Positions 1 through 8,216 are shown, counted from the stretch's first letter. The stretch: DNA of 64,000 nucleotides from Methanofollis ethanolicus (GCF_001571385.1 NZ_BCNW01000001.1:62001-126000), one strand, 5' to 3'. Numbers and translations are program-made. The notes: generated by a model not told the origin, from the letters alone.

Positions 1-775
1 CGGCCTTCAGGGTGCTCCTGACGATGAGGTGAACCGTCCGCGCGATCTTCGCCATTTCGAGCGCTGCGGTCACCGCGGAGTTGCCGCCGCCGACGACGGC
101 GACGGCTTTGCCCCTGAAGAGGGGGCCGTCGCAGGTGGAGCAGACCGAGACGCCCCGGCCCCAGAACCTCTCTTCACCCTCGACACCGAGGCGGCGGGAG
201 CTGCGGCCGGTAGCGACGATGATGCTCCTCGCCCTGACAGTCCGGTCGCCATAGGTGGTGACGACGAAGCGGTCGTCCTCCCTCCTGACGCCGATAGCCC
301 GGTCGAGTTCGAGGCTGATGTTCAGGCCCCGCGCCTGCTCCTCGAACTTTGCCATCAGGTCCTCGCCCGAGACCACCCGGTAGCCCATATAGTTCTCGAC
401 CGCCCAGCTCTCCATCGCCTGTCCACCGATGTTCTCCGAGATTATCAGGGTGGAGAGGAGTTTCCGCGTCGTGTACACCCCGGCGGTGAGGCCGGCGGGG
501 CCGGCACCCAGGATGACAACATCGTAGAGTTCGTCCTTTTTCTCGGTCCCGAAGAGGGCGTTGAGGCGCGGGGCGTCGAAGCCGACGATCACGTCCTCCC
601 CCACCACCGTCACCGGCACGCCGAGTTGCTTCGAGACCCGGAAAAGTTCCCGTACCGCCTCCTCGTCCTCGCCGACGTCGATAGTCTCGTATTCTATCCC
701 GTGTTTCTCCAGGAAGGCCTTGACCATCCGGCAGTACGGGCACTGCTTCGTGGAGTAGACTTTCACCTCCGGCAT
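1..775 (-). CDS. Glutaredoxin-thioredoxin reductase fusion protein (3' end beyond window)
   Basis: The reading frame starts with ATG at 775 and runs off the left edge, so about 258 N-terminal residues are visible. The first ~75 residues are a glutaredoxin-like domain with the redox motif CPYC at residues 12-15. An FAD-binding GAGPAG motif follows near residue 90, then the thioredoxin-reductase redox motif CSTCDG, then an NADPH-binding GGGNSA motif close to the edge. The protein should pass electrons from a reduced nicotinamide cofactor through FAD and the CxxC pair to its own glutaredoxin domain and cytosolic disulfides. Fusion of a glutaredoxin to a TrxR is unusual but known in anaerobes. 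The neighbouring rubrerythrin and peroxiredoxin genes support a redox-defence role. Substrate and cofactor preference cannot be read from the sequence. Confidence 0.9.
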   Translation of the reverse strand, partial: MPEVKVYSTKQCPYCRMVKAFLEKHGIEYETIDVGEDEEAVRELFRVSKQLGVPVTVVGEDVIVGFDAPRLNALFGTEKKDELYDVVILGAGPAGLTAGVYTTRKLLSTLIISENIGGQAMESWAVENYMGYRVVSGEDLMAKFEEQARGLNISLELDRAIGVRREDDRFVVTTYGDRTVRARSIIVATGRSSRRLGVEGEERFWGRGVSVCSTCDGPLFRGKAVAVVGGGNSAVTAALEMAKIARTVHLIVRSTLKA

Positions 776-1280
776 AAGGGGGGGTTGGAAGGCCGGGATA
801 AAAGGGTTGTGCAGGTCGGGGATCGATGGCGACCCTTCCACCTTCGCGCCAGATTTGCACCGGGGTGGTGGAAACGATGCGGCGGCAGAAGGGGACCGTT
901 CCTGACAGGTATGTGCGTACAGAGTACAGTATGAGAAGTGTGTACAGGTACCCGGGATAATTTGCACACGATCCGGAGAACATACGGCACGCCCGCGGGG
1001 GTGGTGTGTGCCGGTCTGTGAAACGCGGGGTGGTGCAAACGTCGGCGAGCACCCGGCGTGCACGGCCCAGTTGCCGGATCGGCGGCTGCCGGCGACGGAT
1101 TTCCCCGGTGCAAAACCGGCGCGAAGGAGAGAAAAGGGGTGCAACGGTGCAAAAGACAGGGGGCCGCAGTCTCCGCTTTACAATCTCTGTATGATGTATC
1201 CGATCCACTATTCCCGACGTTTTTCAAAAACCGCCGGGAACGAATGTTTCACGGGCGGTTTTCCAGAAAAAAAGAGAGGT
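776..1280. other. Intergenic region with repeated GGTGCAAA octamers
   Basis: I see no credible gene in these 505 bases; the open frames have no recognisable protein features. The octamer GGTGCAAA occurs at 1032-1039, 1107-1114 and 1146-1153, and inverted at 854-861; a near copy (GGTGCAAC) starts at 1138. This region should also hold the promoter of the thioredoxin reductase gene, near 780-810. The meaning of the octamers is unknown. Confidence 0.4.
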
Positions 1281-1781
1281 TTATTCAACCTTGATGAAGT
1301 TCTTCCCGGCCTCACCGCAGATCGGGCACTTCTCCGGCGCTTTCCCGATCTCGATGTTCCCGCACCAGGGGCAGAGGAAGACCTCGGCGCCCTCGAAGTC
1401 CTTCCCGGCGAGGACGGCCTCAAGGGCCTTCGTATAGAGGCCTGCATGGACCTGCTCGGCCTTCATCGCGTGGGTGAAGATAGCGACGGCCTCGGGCTTG
1501 CCCTCTGTCTTCGCCTCTTCGACGAAAGCCGGATACATCTCGGTGAACTCGTCGGTCTCCCCTTCGATGCTCTCCTGGAGGTTCTCGGCCGTCTTTTTGA
1601 TCCCGCCCATCACGGAGAGTTCGCGCTTCGCGTGGATCGCCTCGGCCTGCGATGCGGCGCGGTACAGGCGTGCCACGTTCTTGAAACCTTCTTTGTCCGC
1701 CTTCTCCGAGAAGGAAAGGTACTTGCGGTTCGCCTGCGACTCGCCGGCAAATGCTGCCTTGATATTCTCCAGTGTTGCCAT
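1281..1781 (-). CDS. Rubrerythrin
   Basis: A 166-residue protein of normal rubrerythrin length. The N-terminal four-helix ferritin-like domain carries the diiron glutamates (GESQANRKYL near residue 12 and QAEAIHAKRE near residue 55). The C-terminal rubredoxin domain has the two CxxC knuckles CPWC and CPIC around residues 134-150. Rubrerythrin reduces hydrogen peroxide in the cytosol of anaerobes using electrons from rubredoxin or similar donors. I chose the ATG at 1781 because it gives the canonical MATLENI start; an in-frame ATG two codons upstream (1787) is possible. An AT-rich stretch around 1805-1815 on the minus strand is a likely TATA box. The gene is divergent from radC. Confidence 0.95.
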   Translation of the reverse strand: MATLENIKAAFAGESQANRKYLSFSEKADKEGFKNVARLYRAASQAEAIHAKRELSVMGGIKKTAENLQESIEGETDEFTEMYPAFVEEAKTEGKPEAVAIFTHAMKAEQVHAGLYTKALEAVLAGKDFEGAEVFLCPWCGNIEIGKAPEKCPICGEAGKNFIKVE

Positions 1782-1911
1782 GACCATCACTTCGACAGGC
1801 ATCCATAAAAAAATATTCCCGCCCCTCCCCGCCGGGCCGGGCATAAAGGAGCACATCTGTCCATTCAAGCACCCATATGACACCGATCCAGAAGAGGAGA
1901 GTATTCGAAGA

Positions 1912-1919
1912 TTTATATA
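1912..1919 (+). promoter_or_regulatory. TATA box of radC
   Basis: TTTATATA lies with its centre about 27 bases before the ATG at 1943. That is the usual archaeal TATA-to-transcription-start distance, so the radC mRNA probably begins at or next to its start codon (leaderless). The position lies inside the longer open frame, which argues against the upstream ATG at 1877. Confidence 0.65.
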
Positions 1920-1942
1920 CTGCGAGGGCGGATCACCCCCTG

Positions 1943-2599
1943 ATGAAACAGATGCGGGAGGTGCCCGCCCGCGAGCGGCCACGGGAGAAGATCGCGGCGA
2001 AGGGTGCGACGGCCCTCACCGACCGCGAACTCATCGCCGCGATCATCGGGAGCGGTGTGGCCGGGCGCGACGTGCTGGAGGTCGCCCGTGAGATCGAGGG
2101 GGTGATCGCGGACTCGTGCGTCCCGGCGTACGACGCCCTTGTCAGGGTGCCGGGCGTCGGCGAGGCCAGGGCCTGCCAGATCACCGCCGCCTTCGAACTT
2201 GCCCGGCGCCGCTTCCTCCCGGCGGAGACGCGGGTCGCCTGCCCGGCCGACGTCCTCCCCCTCGTGAAGTACCTCGCCGACAGGCAGCAGGAGTATTTTA
2301 TCTGTATCTCCTTGAACGGCGCCGGCGAGGTCGTCGGCAACAGGGAGGTCACGAAAGGGCTCATCAATTACAGCCCCGTCCACCCGCGGGAGGTCTTCGC
2401 GGATGTGATCACCGACCGGGCGACCTCGGTGATCTTCGTGCACAACCACCCCTCGGGAAGCCTCCAGCCGAGCAGGGAGGACATCACCATGACGAAACAA
2501 CTCGTGGCCGCCGCCGAGATCCTCGGCATCAGGGTACTCGACCACCTCATCGTCACAAAGAAGGGCCACCTCTCTATGCGGGAGGCGGGGCTCCTCTGA
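1943..2599 (+). CDS. radC: RadC family JAB/MPN domain protein
   Basis: The N-terminal part (ERPREKIAAKGA, TDRELIAAIIGSG) and a helix-hairpin-helix region (LVRVPGVGEARACQI) match RadC. The C-terminal JAB domain carries the metal-binding signature HNHPSG followed by S-x-x-D (residues ~155-167). It was named after a DNA-repair phenotype, but the biochemical role of the family is still unsettled; a metal-dependent hydrolase activity is plausible. I chose the ATG at 1943, giving 218 residues, because it matches the usual family N-terminus and a TATA box sits 27 bases upstream. An in-frame ATG at 1877 would add 22 residues. It is followed 10 bases later by the cation transporter gene and is probably co-transcribed with it. 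Confidence 0.9.
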   Translation: MKQMREVPARERPREKIAAKGATALTDRELIAAIIGSGVAGRDVLEVAREIEGVIADSCVPAYDALVRVPGVGEARACQITAAFELARRRFLPAETRVACPADVLPLVKYLADRQQEYFICISLNGAGEVVGNREVTKGLINYSPVHPREVFADVITDRATSVIFVHNHPSGSLQPSREDITMTKQLVAAAEILGIRVLDHLIVTKKGHLSMREAGLL

Positions 2600-2609
2600 G
2601 GGGGAGAGG

Positions 2610-3488
2610 ATGGAGTACGACCGGGTCAGGCGGACTCTCTGGCTCATCCTCGCCCTGAACATTATCGTAGCCGTCGCGAAGGCGGTCTTCGGCCTCATGG
2701 CCGGTTCGATGTCCATGGTCGCCGACGCCCTCCACTCCTCCTTCGACTCGGCCTCGAACATCATCGGCCTTGCCGCCACCGGCATCGCCGCCCGCCCGCC
2801 CGACAGGGACCACCCGTACGGCCACGCAAAGTTCGAGACTTTCGGGACACTCCTCGTCGGCGGGATGCTCCTCCTGACTGCATACTGGGTGATCAGCGAG
2901 GGCGTCGTCCGCCTCACCACCGGCACCGTCCCCCACATCACCGCCCTGACAGTCGGGGTGATGGTCGCCACGACTGTCATCAACATCTTCGTCGCCGTCT
3001 ACGAAAGGCGGGTGGGCGAGGAACTCGGGAGCAATTTTCTCATCGCCGATTCGGAGCACACGAAGAGCGACGTCTTCGTCTCCCTCTCCGTCCTCGGGGG
3101 TTTCGTCGTCGTGTACCTCGGCTACCCCCTGGCCGACCCCTTTATCGCCCTTGCCATCGGGGCGCTCATCGGCAGGATGGGCCTCTCCATCATACGGGAG
3201 GCCGGTATGGTCCTCACCGACGCCGCCACCGTGCAATGCGAGGAGAATGTCAGGGAGATCGTCGCCGCAATCCCGGGCGTCCTCGGGTCGCACGAGTTCA
3301 GGTGCCGGGGCGCTCCCGGCGAAATGATGGCCGACATCCATATCACCGTCGACCCCGGCATGACCGTCGAGGAGGCGCACAGGATCGCGGAGGAGGCGGA
3401 GGCCGCGATCAGGGGTGGCGTCCCCGGCATGAAGGAGGTGATCGTCCATATCGAACCGGGGGAGAAAGACGGGAGGGAGAAGATCTGA
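2610..3488 (+). CDS. Cation diffusion facilitator family transporter
   Basis: A 292-residue membrane protein of the CDF family, which exports divalent metals such as Zn, Fe, Mn or Co in exchange for protons. The first transmembrane helix and the metal-site motif HSSFDSASN (about residues 42-50) are present, as is DRDHPYGHAKFE after helix 2. The metal-binding Asp/His of TM5 sit in the ADSEHTKSDVF segment. The C-terminal ~80 residues form the cytosolic ferredoxin-like dimerisation domain, ending with MKEVIVHIEP. A GGGGAGAGG ribosome-binding site precedes the ATG. The nearby redox-defence genes make iron or manganese export plausible, but the metal cannot be assigned. Confidence 0.92.
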   Translation: MEYDRVRRTLWLILALNIIVAVAKAVFGLMAGSMSMVADALHSSFDSASNIIGLAATGIAARPPDRDHPYGHAKFETFGTLLVGGMLLLTAYWVISEGVVRLTTGTVPHITALTVGVMVATTVINIFVAVYERRVGEELGSNFLIADSEHTKSDVFVSLSVLGGFVVVYLGYPLADPFIALAIGALIGRMGLSIIREAGMVLTDAATVQCEENVREIVAAIPGVLGSHEFRCRGAPGEMMADIHITVDPGMTVEEAHRIAEEAEAAIRGGVPGMKEVIVHIEPGEKDGREKI

Positions 3489-3873
3489 GGGTGTGGCTCG
3501 ATAGTATTCCGGGTCTGGGTGGCCTTTACCGGAGGAATCCCTCGAAAACCTACGGCCAACGGCAAATCAGAGATTTGCCAGAACAGAAAAATCTTCGATT
3601 TTCCCATATTTCTCGAAATCGCTGACGCTCGTCCCCTTTTCCGGATTGGGACAGGGCGACAAGTTCCCTCCTCAGAACCTCTGCTCTATCTTCCCCGGTC
3701 CAATCCTAATTTTGGGGGTCCGGGGGTTGTGAGCGTCAGCGAGCTTGAGAAGACCATTAGGTCTTCGATGAAACCCCCGGCAGACTGTATGGGGAAGGCA
3801 GTGGATCTGCATTCCGATCCGGGGGAATGATTGAAGGGAGTCGAGAAAATCTTTGATTTTCAGAGCCTCGACA
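3489..3873. repeat. Intergenic GC-rich foldback repeat related to the miniature element family
   Basis: No gene is supported here. Several inverted repeats are visible: GCAAATCAGAGATTTGC at 3560-3576, and 12-base arms TCGCTGACGCTC (3619-3630) and its complement at 3731-3742, about 100 bases apart. A module of GGGGGTCCGGGGG, then GAAGAC with its inverted partner GTCTTC, then AAACCCCCGG (about 3713-3780) also occurs inside the miniature element at 61866-62333. The terminal repeats of that element are absent, so this is a decayed or differently bounded relative. Confidence 0.55.
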
Positions 3874-4473
3874 TCACTCCCTCTTCCCGACCACCCGGCA
3901 GAGCTCCTTCCCCTTCTCGTAGGCGGCCGCGACGACCTCGGGCCGCATCCTGATGTCCCGCACATGGTCCATGTCCTTCTGGAAGACCCCCTCCCAGTAC
4001 GGGCAGTCGATGATCTCGCAGAAGGTCCGGGTCGCCTGGAGGGCGCCGTCGAAGTTGTCGGGCCGGTTCATGCCGGAGATGCAGATGAAGAGAGTTTTTC
4101 TCTCTTTCCGGCGCTCTTTCGAGATGAAAGGCTCTTTTCGCATGTACTTCGCCATATAAAAGACCTGAAAGCGGTCCATGAAGGACTTCAACTTTCCCGG
4201 GATGCCCATCGTCATGATCGGGGTGGCGATGATCAGGCCGTCCATCTCCCTGAACTTCCGGTAATATGGTGTCAGGTCGTCCTGCATCTGGCAGTCCTCA
4301 TGGGCCATGCAGTGGAGGATCTCCATGCAGGGCTGAAAATTGAGGTACGGCACCATCACCTTCTCGACCTCGCACCCCGCTTCCTCCGCACCCTCCACCG
4401 CCTTATTGAAGAGGTACGCGGTGTTTCCTCCCCGCACCGGGCTTCCAAGGAGTGCGATGATCTTTTTCGCCAT
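3874..4473 (-). CDS. NADPH-dependent FMN reductase / flavodoxin-fold protein
   Basis: A 199-residue protein with the flavodoxin-like N-terminus IALLGSPVRGGNT, which binds the FMN phosphate, and the flavin-contact segment ATPIMTMGIPGKLKSFMDR. Cysteines at CMEILHCMAHEDC resemble the compact cysteine cluster of iron-sulfur flavoproteins, which carry FMN and a [4Fe-4S] centre and can reduce oxygen or peroxide in methanogens. Spacing differs from the two classical copies at 8225-9455. The start at 4473 was chosen because it begins directly before the first beta strand; the longer frame upstream would overlap the promoter. It is divergent from a redox-defence operon. Confidence 0.85.
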   Translation of the reverse strand: MAKKIIALLGSPVRGGNTAYLFNKAVEGAEEAGCEVEKVMVPYLNFQPCMEILHCMAHEDCQMQDDLTPYYRKFREMDGLIIATPIMTMGIPGKLKSFMDRFQVFYMAKYMRKEPFISKERRKERKTLFICISGMNRPDNFDGALQATRTFCEIIDCPYWEGVFQKDMDHVRDIRMRPEVVAAAYEKGKELCRVVGKRE

Positions 4474-4493
4474 GCAATCGACCTCGGCATGCC

Positions 4494-4558
4494 GCTCTAT
4501 ATAGTTATGCCCGACCCGGGAAGGCGGGACCAGAAAATGAGCAAAGAATATATAAAAC
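4494..4558. promoter_or_regulatory. Divergent promoter pair between flavoprotein and zinc-ribbon operon
   Basis: On the minus strand a TATA-like CTATATAG lies about 4496-4503, some 25 bases before the ATG at 4473. On the plus strand AATATATAAAA lies at 4548-4557, followed by a GGTGA ribosome-binding site at 4579-4583 and the ATG at 4590. Two short transcripts therefore diverge from this 65-base segment. Confidence 0.6.
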
Positions 4559-4589
4559 GTGATTATAATACATCGCTGGTGAAACAGTG

Positions 4590-4814
4590 ATGGCAGAAAA
4601 ACCAAGAGACGTGAAAGCAGGCCAGAAGGTCGGGCCCGGAACCTATGTCTGCATCGACTGCGGTCGTGAACTGAAAGTGACCGAGGCAGAGAGAGACCTG
4701 GTCAAGTGCCCGAGTTGCGCCTGCGAGAACTACCAGTGCTTCCCGATGACCCATATCAGGCCCGACATCAAGACGCCGGAAGACGCCGTTCACCCGCCGA
4801 AACGGAAGACGTAG
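4590..4814 (+). CDS. Zinc-ribbon / rubredoxin-like small protein
   Basis: A 74-residue protein with a CIDC knuckle near residue 21 and a second CPSC-A-C knuckle near residue 43. This matches a zinc ribbon or rubredoxin-type metal site. I recognise the fold but not a specific function. A GTG codon lies directly before the chosen ATG, and GGTGA sits seven bases upstream of the ATG. It heads a four-gene set with desulforedoxin, an AhpD-like protein and peroxiredoxin, so a role in electron delivery or metal handling under oxidative stress is likely by association only. Confidence 0.75.
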   Translation: MAEKPRDVKAGQKVGPGTYVCIDCGRELKVTEAERDLVKCPSCACENYQCFPMTHIRPDIKTPEDAVHPPKRKT

Positions 4815-4831
4815 ATCCGGGGGCGAGGACG

Positions 4832-4957
4832 ATGGTCAATGTGGAGGAAGTGGGGCAGGTCTTCATGTGCGAGATCTGCGGCAACGTCGTTGAAGTGAAA
4901 GAAGTAGGCGGAGGAGAACTGGTCTGCTGCGGCGAACCGATGGTCCTCCGGGAGTAA
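4832..4957 (+). CDS. Desulforedoxin-like small iron protein
   Basis: Only 41 residues, which is the usual size of desulforedoxin or of the isolated N-terminal domain of desulfoferrodoxin. Metal ligands are CEIC (residues 11-14) and the adjacent pair VCCGEP near residue 33. The adjacent Cys-Cys pair is the hallmark that separates desulforedoxin from rubredoxin. It would bind one iron by four cysteines and act as a cytosolic electron carrier. No superoxide reductase catalytic domain follows. It lies 17 bases after the zinc-ribbon gene and 4 bases before the AhpD-like gene, so it is almost certainly in the same operon. Confidence 0.85.
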   Translation: MVNVEEVGQVFMCEICGNVVEVKEVGGGELVCCGEPMVLRE

Positions 4958-4961
4958 GAAT

Positions 4962-5303
4962 ATGGAGCAAAAACTGAAGGAACTGGAAGAGAAGATCGGG
5001 AAGGTCCCGAAGATCTTCGCCGAACTGAAGACTGTCGAACCTGATCTCTACGAGAAGGTGATGGGCCTCGACCAGATGGTCTGGGCCGACGGCGCACTCT
5101 CGAAGCAGACGAAGAAAGTGCTTGCCATTGCCATCGCCGCCGCACTCAGGGACCGTCACGCGGTCAGGGCCCAGATGGCAGGGGCGAAGAGCCTCGGGGT
5201 CAAGAAGGAGCAGATCGAGGAGGGCCTCAGGGTCGCATTCCTCCTTGCCGGCATGCCTGCGTACGTCTACGGCAAGACGGCCCTCGAGGAGTTCATGGGA
5301 TAG
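4962..5303 (+). CDS. Carboxymuconolactone decarboxylase (AhpD-like) family protein lacking the CxxC pair
   Basis: A 113-residue all-helical protein of the AhpD/CMD family (DGALSKQTKKVLAIAIAAAL, then AGAKSLGVKKEQIEE, then GMPAYVYGKTALEEF). In AhpD the segment after the first conserved helix carries CxxC and a histidine for peroxide-linked disulfide reduction. Here the equivalent stretch reads RDRHAVRAQM and has no cysteine at all, so classic disulfide chemistry is excluded. Position between desulforedoxin and peroxiredoxin suggests a partner role. What it now does is unknown. Confidence 0.8.
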   Translation: MEQKLKELEEKIGKVPKIFAELKTVEPDLYEKVMGLDQMVWADGALSKQTKKVLAIAIAAALRDRHAVRAQMAGAKSLGVKKEQIEEGLRVAFLLAGMPAYVYGKTALEEFMG

Positions 5304-5315
5304 GGGGGAGCAGAG

Positions 5316-5954
5316 ATGGAAGATGCACCCTGCCTTCCCATCATCGGCGAGGCAGCACCCGACTTCGAGGCGGTCACGACACAGGGGCCCCTCAAACTCT
5401 CCGAACTCCGGGGGAAATGGGTCGTCCTCTTCTCCCACCCTGCAGACTTCACGCCGGTCTGCACCACCGAGTTCGTCGCTCTTGCGCAGGCAAACCCCGA
5501 ACTCGAAGCCCTGAACGTGAAGTTGATCGGACTCTCCATCGACAGCGTCCACTCGCACCTCGCCTGGGTGAAGAACATCGAGGAGAAGATGGGCGTGAAG
5601 ATCCCCTTCCCGGTCATCGCCGATCTCGACATGAGCGTCGCAAAGAAGTTCGGCATGATCCATTCGGGTTCCAGCAGCACGGCAACGGTCAGGACCGTCT
5701 TCTTCATCGACCCGGAGGGGACGATGCGGGCGATGATCTACTACCCGCTCACGAACGGCCGGTACATTCCCGAGATCGTGAGGCTGGTGAAGGCCCTCCA
5801 GACGACCGACCGACACAAGGTCTCGACGCCGGCAAACTGGCAGCCGGGCGAAAAAGTCGTCGTTCCGCCGCCAAAGACCGCCGCGGAGATGGAGAAGCGG
5901 GCCAGCGAGGGTTACGAGTGCAAGGACTGGTATCTCTGCTTCAAGACGATCTGA
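5316..5954 (+). CDS. Peroxiredoxin (Prx6-type, archaeal)
   Basis: A 212-residue thioredoxin-fold peroxidase that reduces hydrogen peroxide and organic peroxides in the cytosol. The active-site motif PADFTPVC is at residues ~42-49 with the peroxidatic cysteine at its end. The catalytic arginine lies in the TVRTVFFIDPEG segment. The long C-terminal arm of the Prx6 class is present, and two cysteines near the C-terminus (YECKDWYLC) could serve as resolving cysteines, as in archaeal thermophile homologues. GGGGGAG lies eight bases before the ATG. It is the last gene of the redox operon and is followed by a T-tract. Confidence 0.95.
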   Translation: MEDAPCLPIIGEAAPDFEAVTTQGPLKLSELRGKWVVLFSHPADFTPVCTTEFVALAQANPELEALNVKLIGLSIDSVHSHLAWVKNIEEKMGVKIPFPVIADLDMSVAKKFGMIHSGSSSTATVRTVFFIDPEGTMRAMIYYPLTNGRYIPEIVRLVKALQTTDRHKVSTPANWQPGEKVVVPPPKTAAEMEKRASEGYECKDWYLCFKTI

Positions 5955-5955
5955 C

Positions 5956-5962
5956 TTTTTTT
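5956..5962 (+). terminator. Oligo-T terminator after peroxiredoxin
   Basis: Seven T residues follow the peroxiredoxin stop codon directly. Euryarchaeal RNA polymerase terminates at oligo-U tracts, so this probably ends the redox operon. Confidence 0.5.
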
Positions 5963-6062
5963 CTGGACAGGACAAAAACCGTCCTGTCTTCTTCCACACC
6001 TCCGGCCACGGGCGAACGGATCAGAACACTAATACCAGATAGCGCCTGTCATTGAGAATGAT

Positions 6063-8216
6063 ATGGAGGGCATATCCGAACCGAGGCGGCAACTCGCCAC
6101 CCTGATGAGCAACCTTCCCGGCATGGTGTACCGGTGCAGGAACGATCCCGCCTACCCGATGGAGTTCGTGAGCGAAGGCGCGTATGACCTTCTCGGTTAC
6201 CCTCCCGCCGACCTCACGGGCGGCGACGTCATGTACGGCAGCCTGATCCATAAGGAGGACAGGGACCATGTCTGGAAAGAGATCCAGGAGGCCGTCAGGA
6301 CGGGCGGCCCCTTCAGGGCGACCTACCGCGTTAAGACGGCCAGCGGGAGGGAAAGATGGGTCTGGGAGCAGGGCAGAGGTGTTTTTGACGAGAAAGGCCG
6401 CCTTGTAGCCCTCGAAGGGTTCATCGCCGACATCACCAGGCAGGTGGAACTCCAGGAAGACCTCAGGCAACGCGAACTGCAACAGAAGGCGATCCTGGAC
6501 AACATACCCGACATCGCCTGGCTCAAGGACGGGGATGGTCGTTTCGTCGCTGTCAACCGGGCATTTGAAACCTCCACAGGCCGGGCTGCCGGGGAGGTCA
6601 TCGGCAAGACCGATGCCGCGGTCTGGCCGCCCGATATCGCGGCAAAGCACCAGGCGGAAGACGAGATGGTGATGACCTCCGGGAGGAGGATCTCTATCGT
6701 GGAGCCGCTCAGGAGGGCCGACGGCTCTGAAAGGTGGGTGGAAACGATCAAGACACCCGTCGCGGACGGCGCCGGCCGGGCGGCCGGGACCGCCGGGATC
6801 TCACGGGACATCACCGACAGGAAGGTGATGGAGGCGGCCCTGCGCGAGAGCGAAGAACGGTACCGGCTCTTCCTCCAGAACTTTCCGGGCATCGCCTTCA
6901 GGACAGACGCCGACCTGAACCCGGTCTTTCTCCACGGCAACGTCGAGGGGGTCACCGGGTATTCTGCCGGAGAGATCCTTGCCCGGACAGAGAAGGGAGA
7001 CACCATCATCCAGCCGGCAGACAGGGAGGCCTATGCGGTGTGTTTTCAGGGCGCTCTCACAACCGGCATGCCGGCGGCGGCCGACATCAGGATCCTCAGA
7101 AAGGACGGAGAGGGCCGGTGGCTGCACCTCCAGGCCCAGCCTGTCCCCGGCCCTGACGGTCGTCCGACAGGGGTCCAGGGCGCGGCCTATGACATCACCA
7201 AACGGATACAGGCCGAAGAGGAGATCAGGAACCTTGCAAAGTTTCCGGAGGAGAACCCGGGTCCGGTCATCAGGGTGAGCGGGACCGGCCGGGTCCTCTA
7301 TGCCAACGGGGCGAGCAAGATCCTTCTTGAGACGTGGGGAACCGGGGTGGACGGCATCATCCCGGAATCATGGCAGGAGATCGTCGCCGAGACGCTGGAG
7401 ACCGGACGAAAGAGGAGCAGGGACGCGGCGGCGGACGGGACCGACTACACGCTCACCTGCGTCCCGGTGGCTGAGGGGGGATATGCAAACCTCTACGGCG
7501 TCGACATCACAGAGAGGAAGGCGATGGAGTGCGCCGCACAGGAGGCGAACCGGAAGCTCAACCTCCTCAACTCCATCATCCGCCACGACCTCCTCAACCA
7601 GATCACCGTCCTCCAGGGCTACCTCGAACTGTCCGGGCTCGGCGACACCGCTTTTCCCTATCTCGGGAGGCTCGTCGAGACCTCGGAAAGGCTCAGGCGT
7701 CTCGCCGAGTTCACGCGTGATTACCAGGAACTCGGGGTCAGGGGACCGACCTGGCAGGCGGTCGGGGAGGGGATCAGACATGCCTTTACCCAGCGCTCTC
7801 CCCGGGGGATCGCCTTCGAGGCGGAGATTGATCCGGCACTCCATATCCTCGCCGACCCCCTCCTCGAACGGGTCTTCTACAACCTGGTGGATAACACCGC
7901 CGTGCATGGCGAAGACGCAACGAGGATCCGTTTCGGCGTTGCGATGGCGGAGAGTGGGATCACCCTCATCTATGAGGACAACGGCATCGGCGTGCCTGCT
8001 GTGGATAAGGAGGAGATATTCAGGCGCGGGGCCGGGAAGCACAGTGGTCTCGGGCTCTTCCTCTCGCGCGAGATCCTCTCCCTCACCGGTCTTGCGATCC
8101 GGGAGACGGGTGTGCCGGGCGAAGGGGTGCGCTTTGAGATCGCCGTCCCGAAAGGGCGATACAGATATGCGAAGACGGCGCCGGACCGCCAACCTTTTTG
8201 TGACGCCGGACGATAG
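6063..8216 (+). CDS. Multi-PAS sensor histidine kinase (soluble)
   Basis: A 717-residue kinase without transmembrane helices. Three clear PAS domains with PAC tails occupy about residues 12-130, 143-255 and 268-385 (tails GFIADITRQ, GISRDITDRK, GAAYDITKR). A fourth, degenerate PAS (about 392-490, tail LYGVDITERK) follows. The phosphoacceptor segment IIRHDLLNQ carries His508. The ATPase domain has an N-box (NLVDNTAVHG), a G1 box (DNGIGVP) and a G2 box (GLGLFLSREI). It would autophosphorylate in response to a cytosolic redox or ligand signal. No response regulator is adjacent, so its partner is encoded elsewhere. Two flavoprotein genes follow 8 bases downstream, hinting at a redox theme. Confidence 0.92.
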   Translation: MEGISEPRRQLATLMSNLPGMVYRCRNDPAYPMEFVSEGAYDLLGYPPADLTGGDVMYGSLIHKEDRDHVWKEIQEAVRTGGPFRATYRVKTASGRERWVWEQGRGVFDEKGRLVALEGFIADITRQVELQEDLRQRELQQKAILDNIPDIAWLKDGDGRFVAVNRAFETSTGRAAGEVIGKTDAAVWPPDIAAKHQAEDEMVMTSGRRISIVEPLRRADGSERWVETIKTPVADGAGRAAGTAGISRDITDRKVMEAALRESEERYRLFLQNFPGIAFRTDADLNPVFLHGNVEGVTGYSAGEILARTEKGDTIIQPADREAYAVCFQGALTTGMPAAADIRILRKDGEGRWLHLQAQPVPGPDGRPTGVQGAAYDITKRIQAEEEIRNLAKFPEENPGPVIRVSGTGRVLYANGASKILLETWGTGVDGIIPESWQEIVAETLETGRKRSRDAAADGTDYTLTCVPVAEGGYANLYGVDITERKAMECAAQEANRKLNLLNSIIRHDLLNQITVLQGYLELSGLGDTAFPYLGRLVETSERLRRLAEFTRDYQELGVRGPTWQAVGEGIRHAFTQRSPRGIAFEAEIDPALHILADPLLERVFYNLVDNTAVHGEDATRIRFGVAMAESGITLIYEDNGIGVPAVDKEEIFRRGAGKHSGLGLFLSREILSLTGLAIRETGVPGEGVRFEIAVPKGRYRYAKTAPDRQPFCDAGR

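Noticed and set aside
174-1208. Long minus-strand open frame overlapping the thioredoxin reductase gene
   Set aside because: It runs in another frame of the reductase and its sequence is Arg/Gly/Pro-rich low-complexity, as expected for a shadow frame in high-GC DNA.
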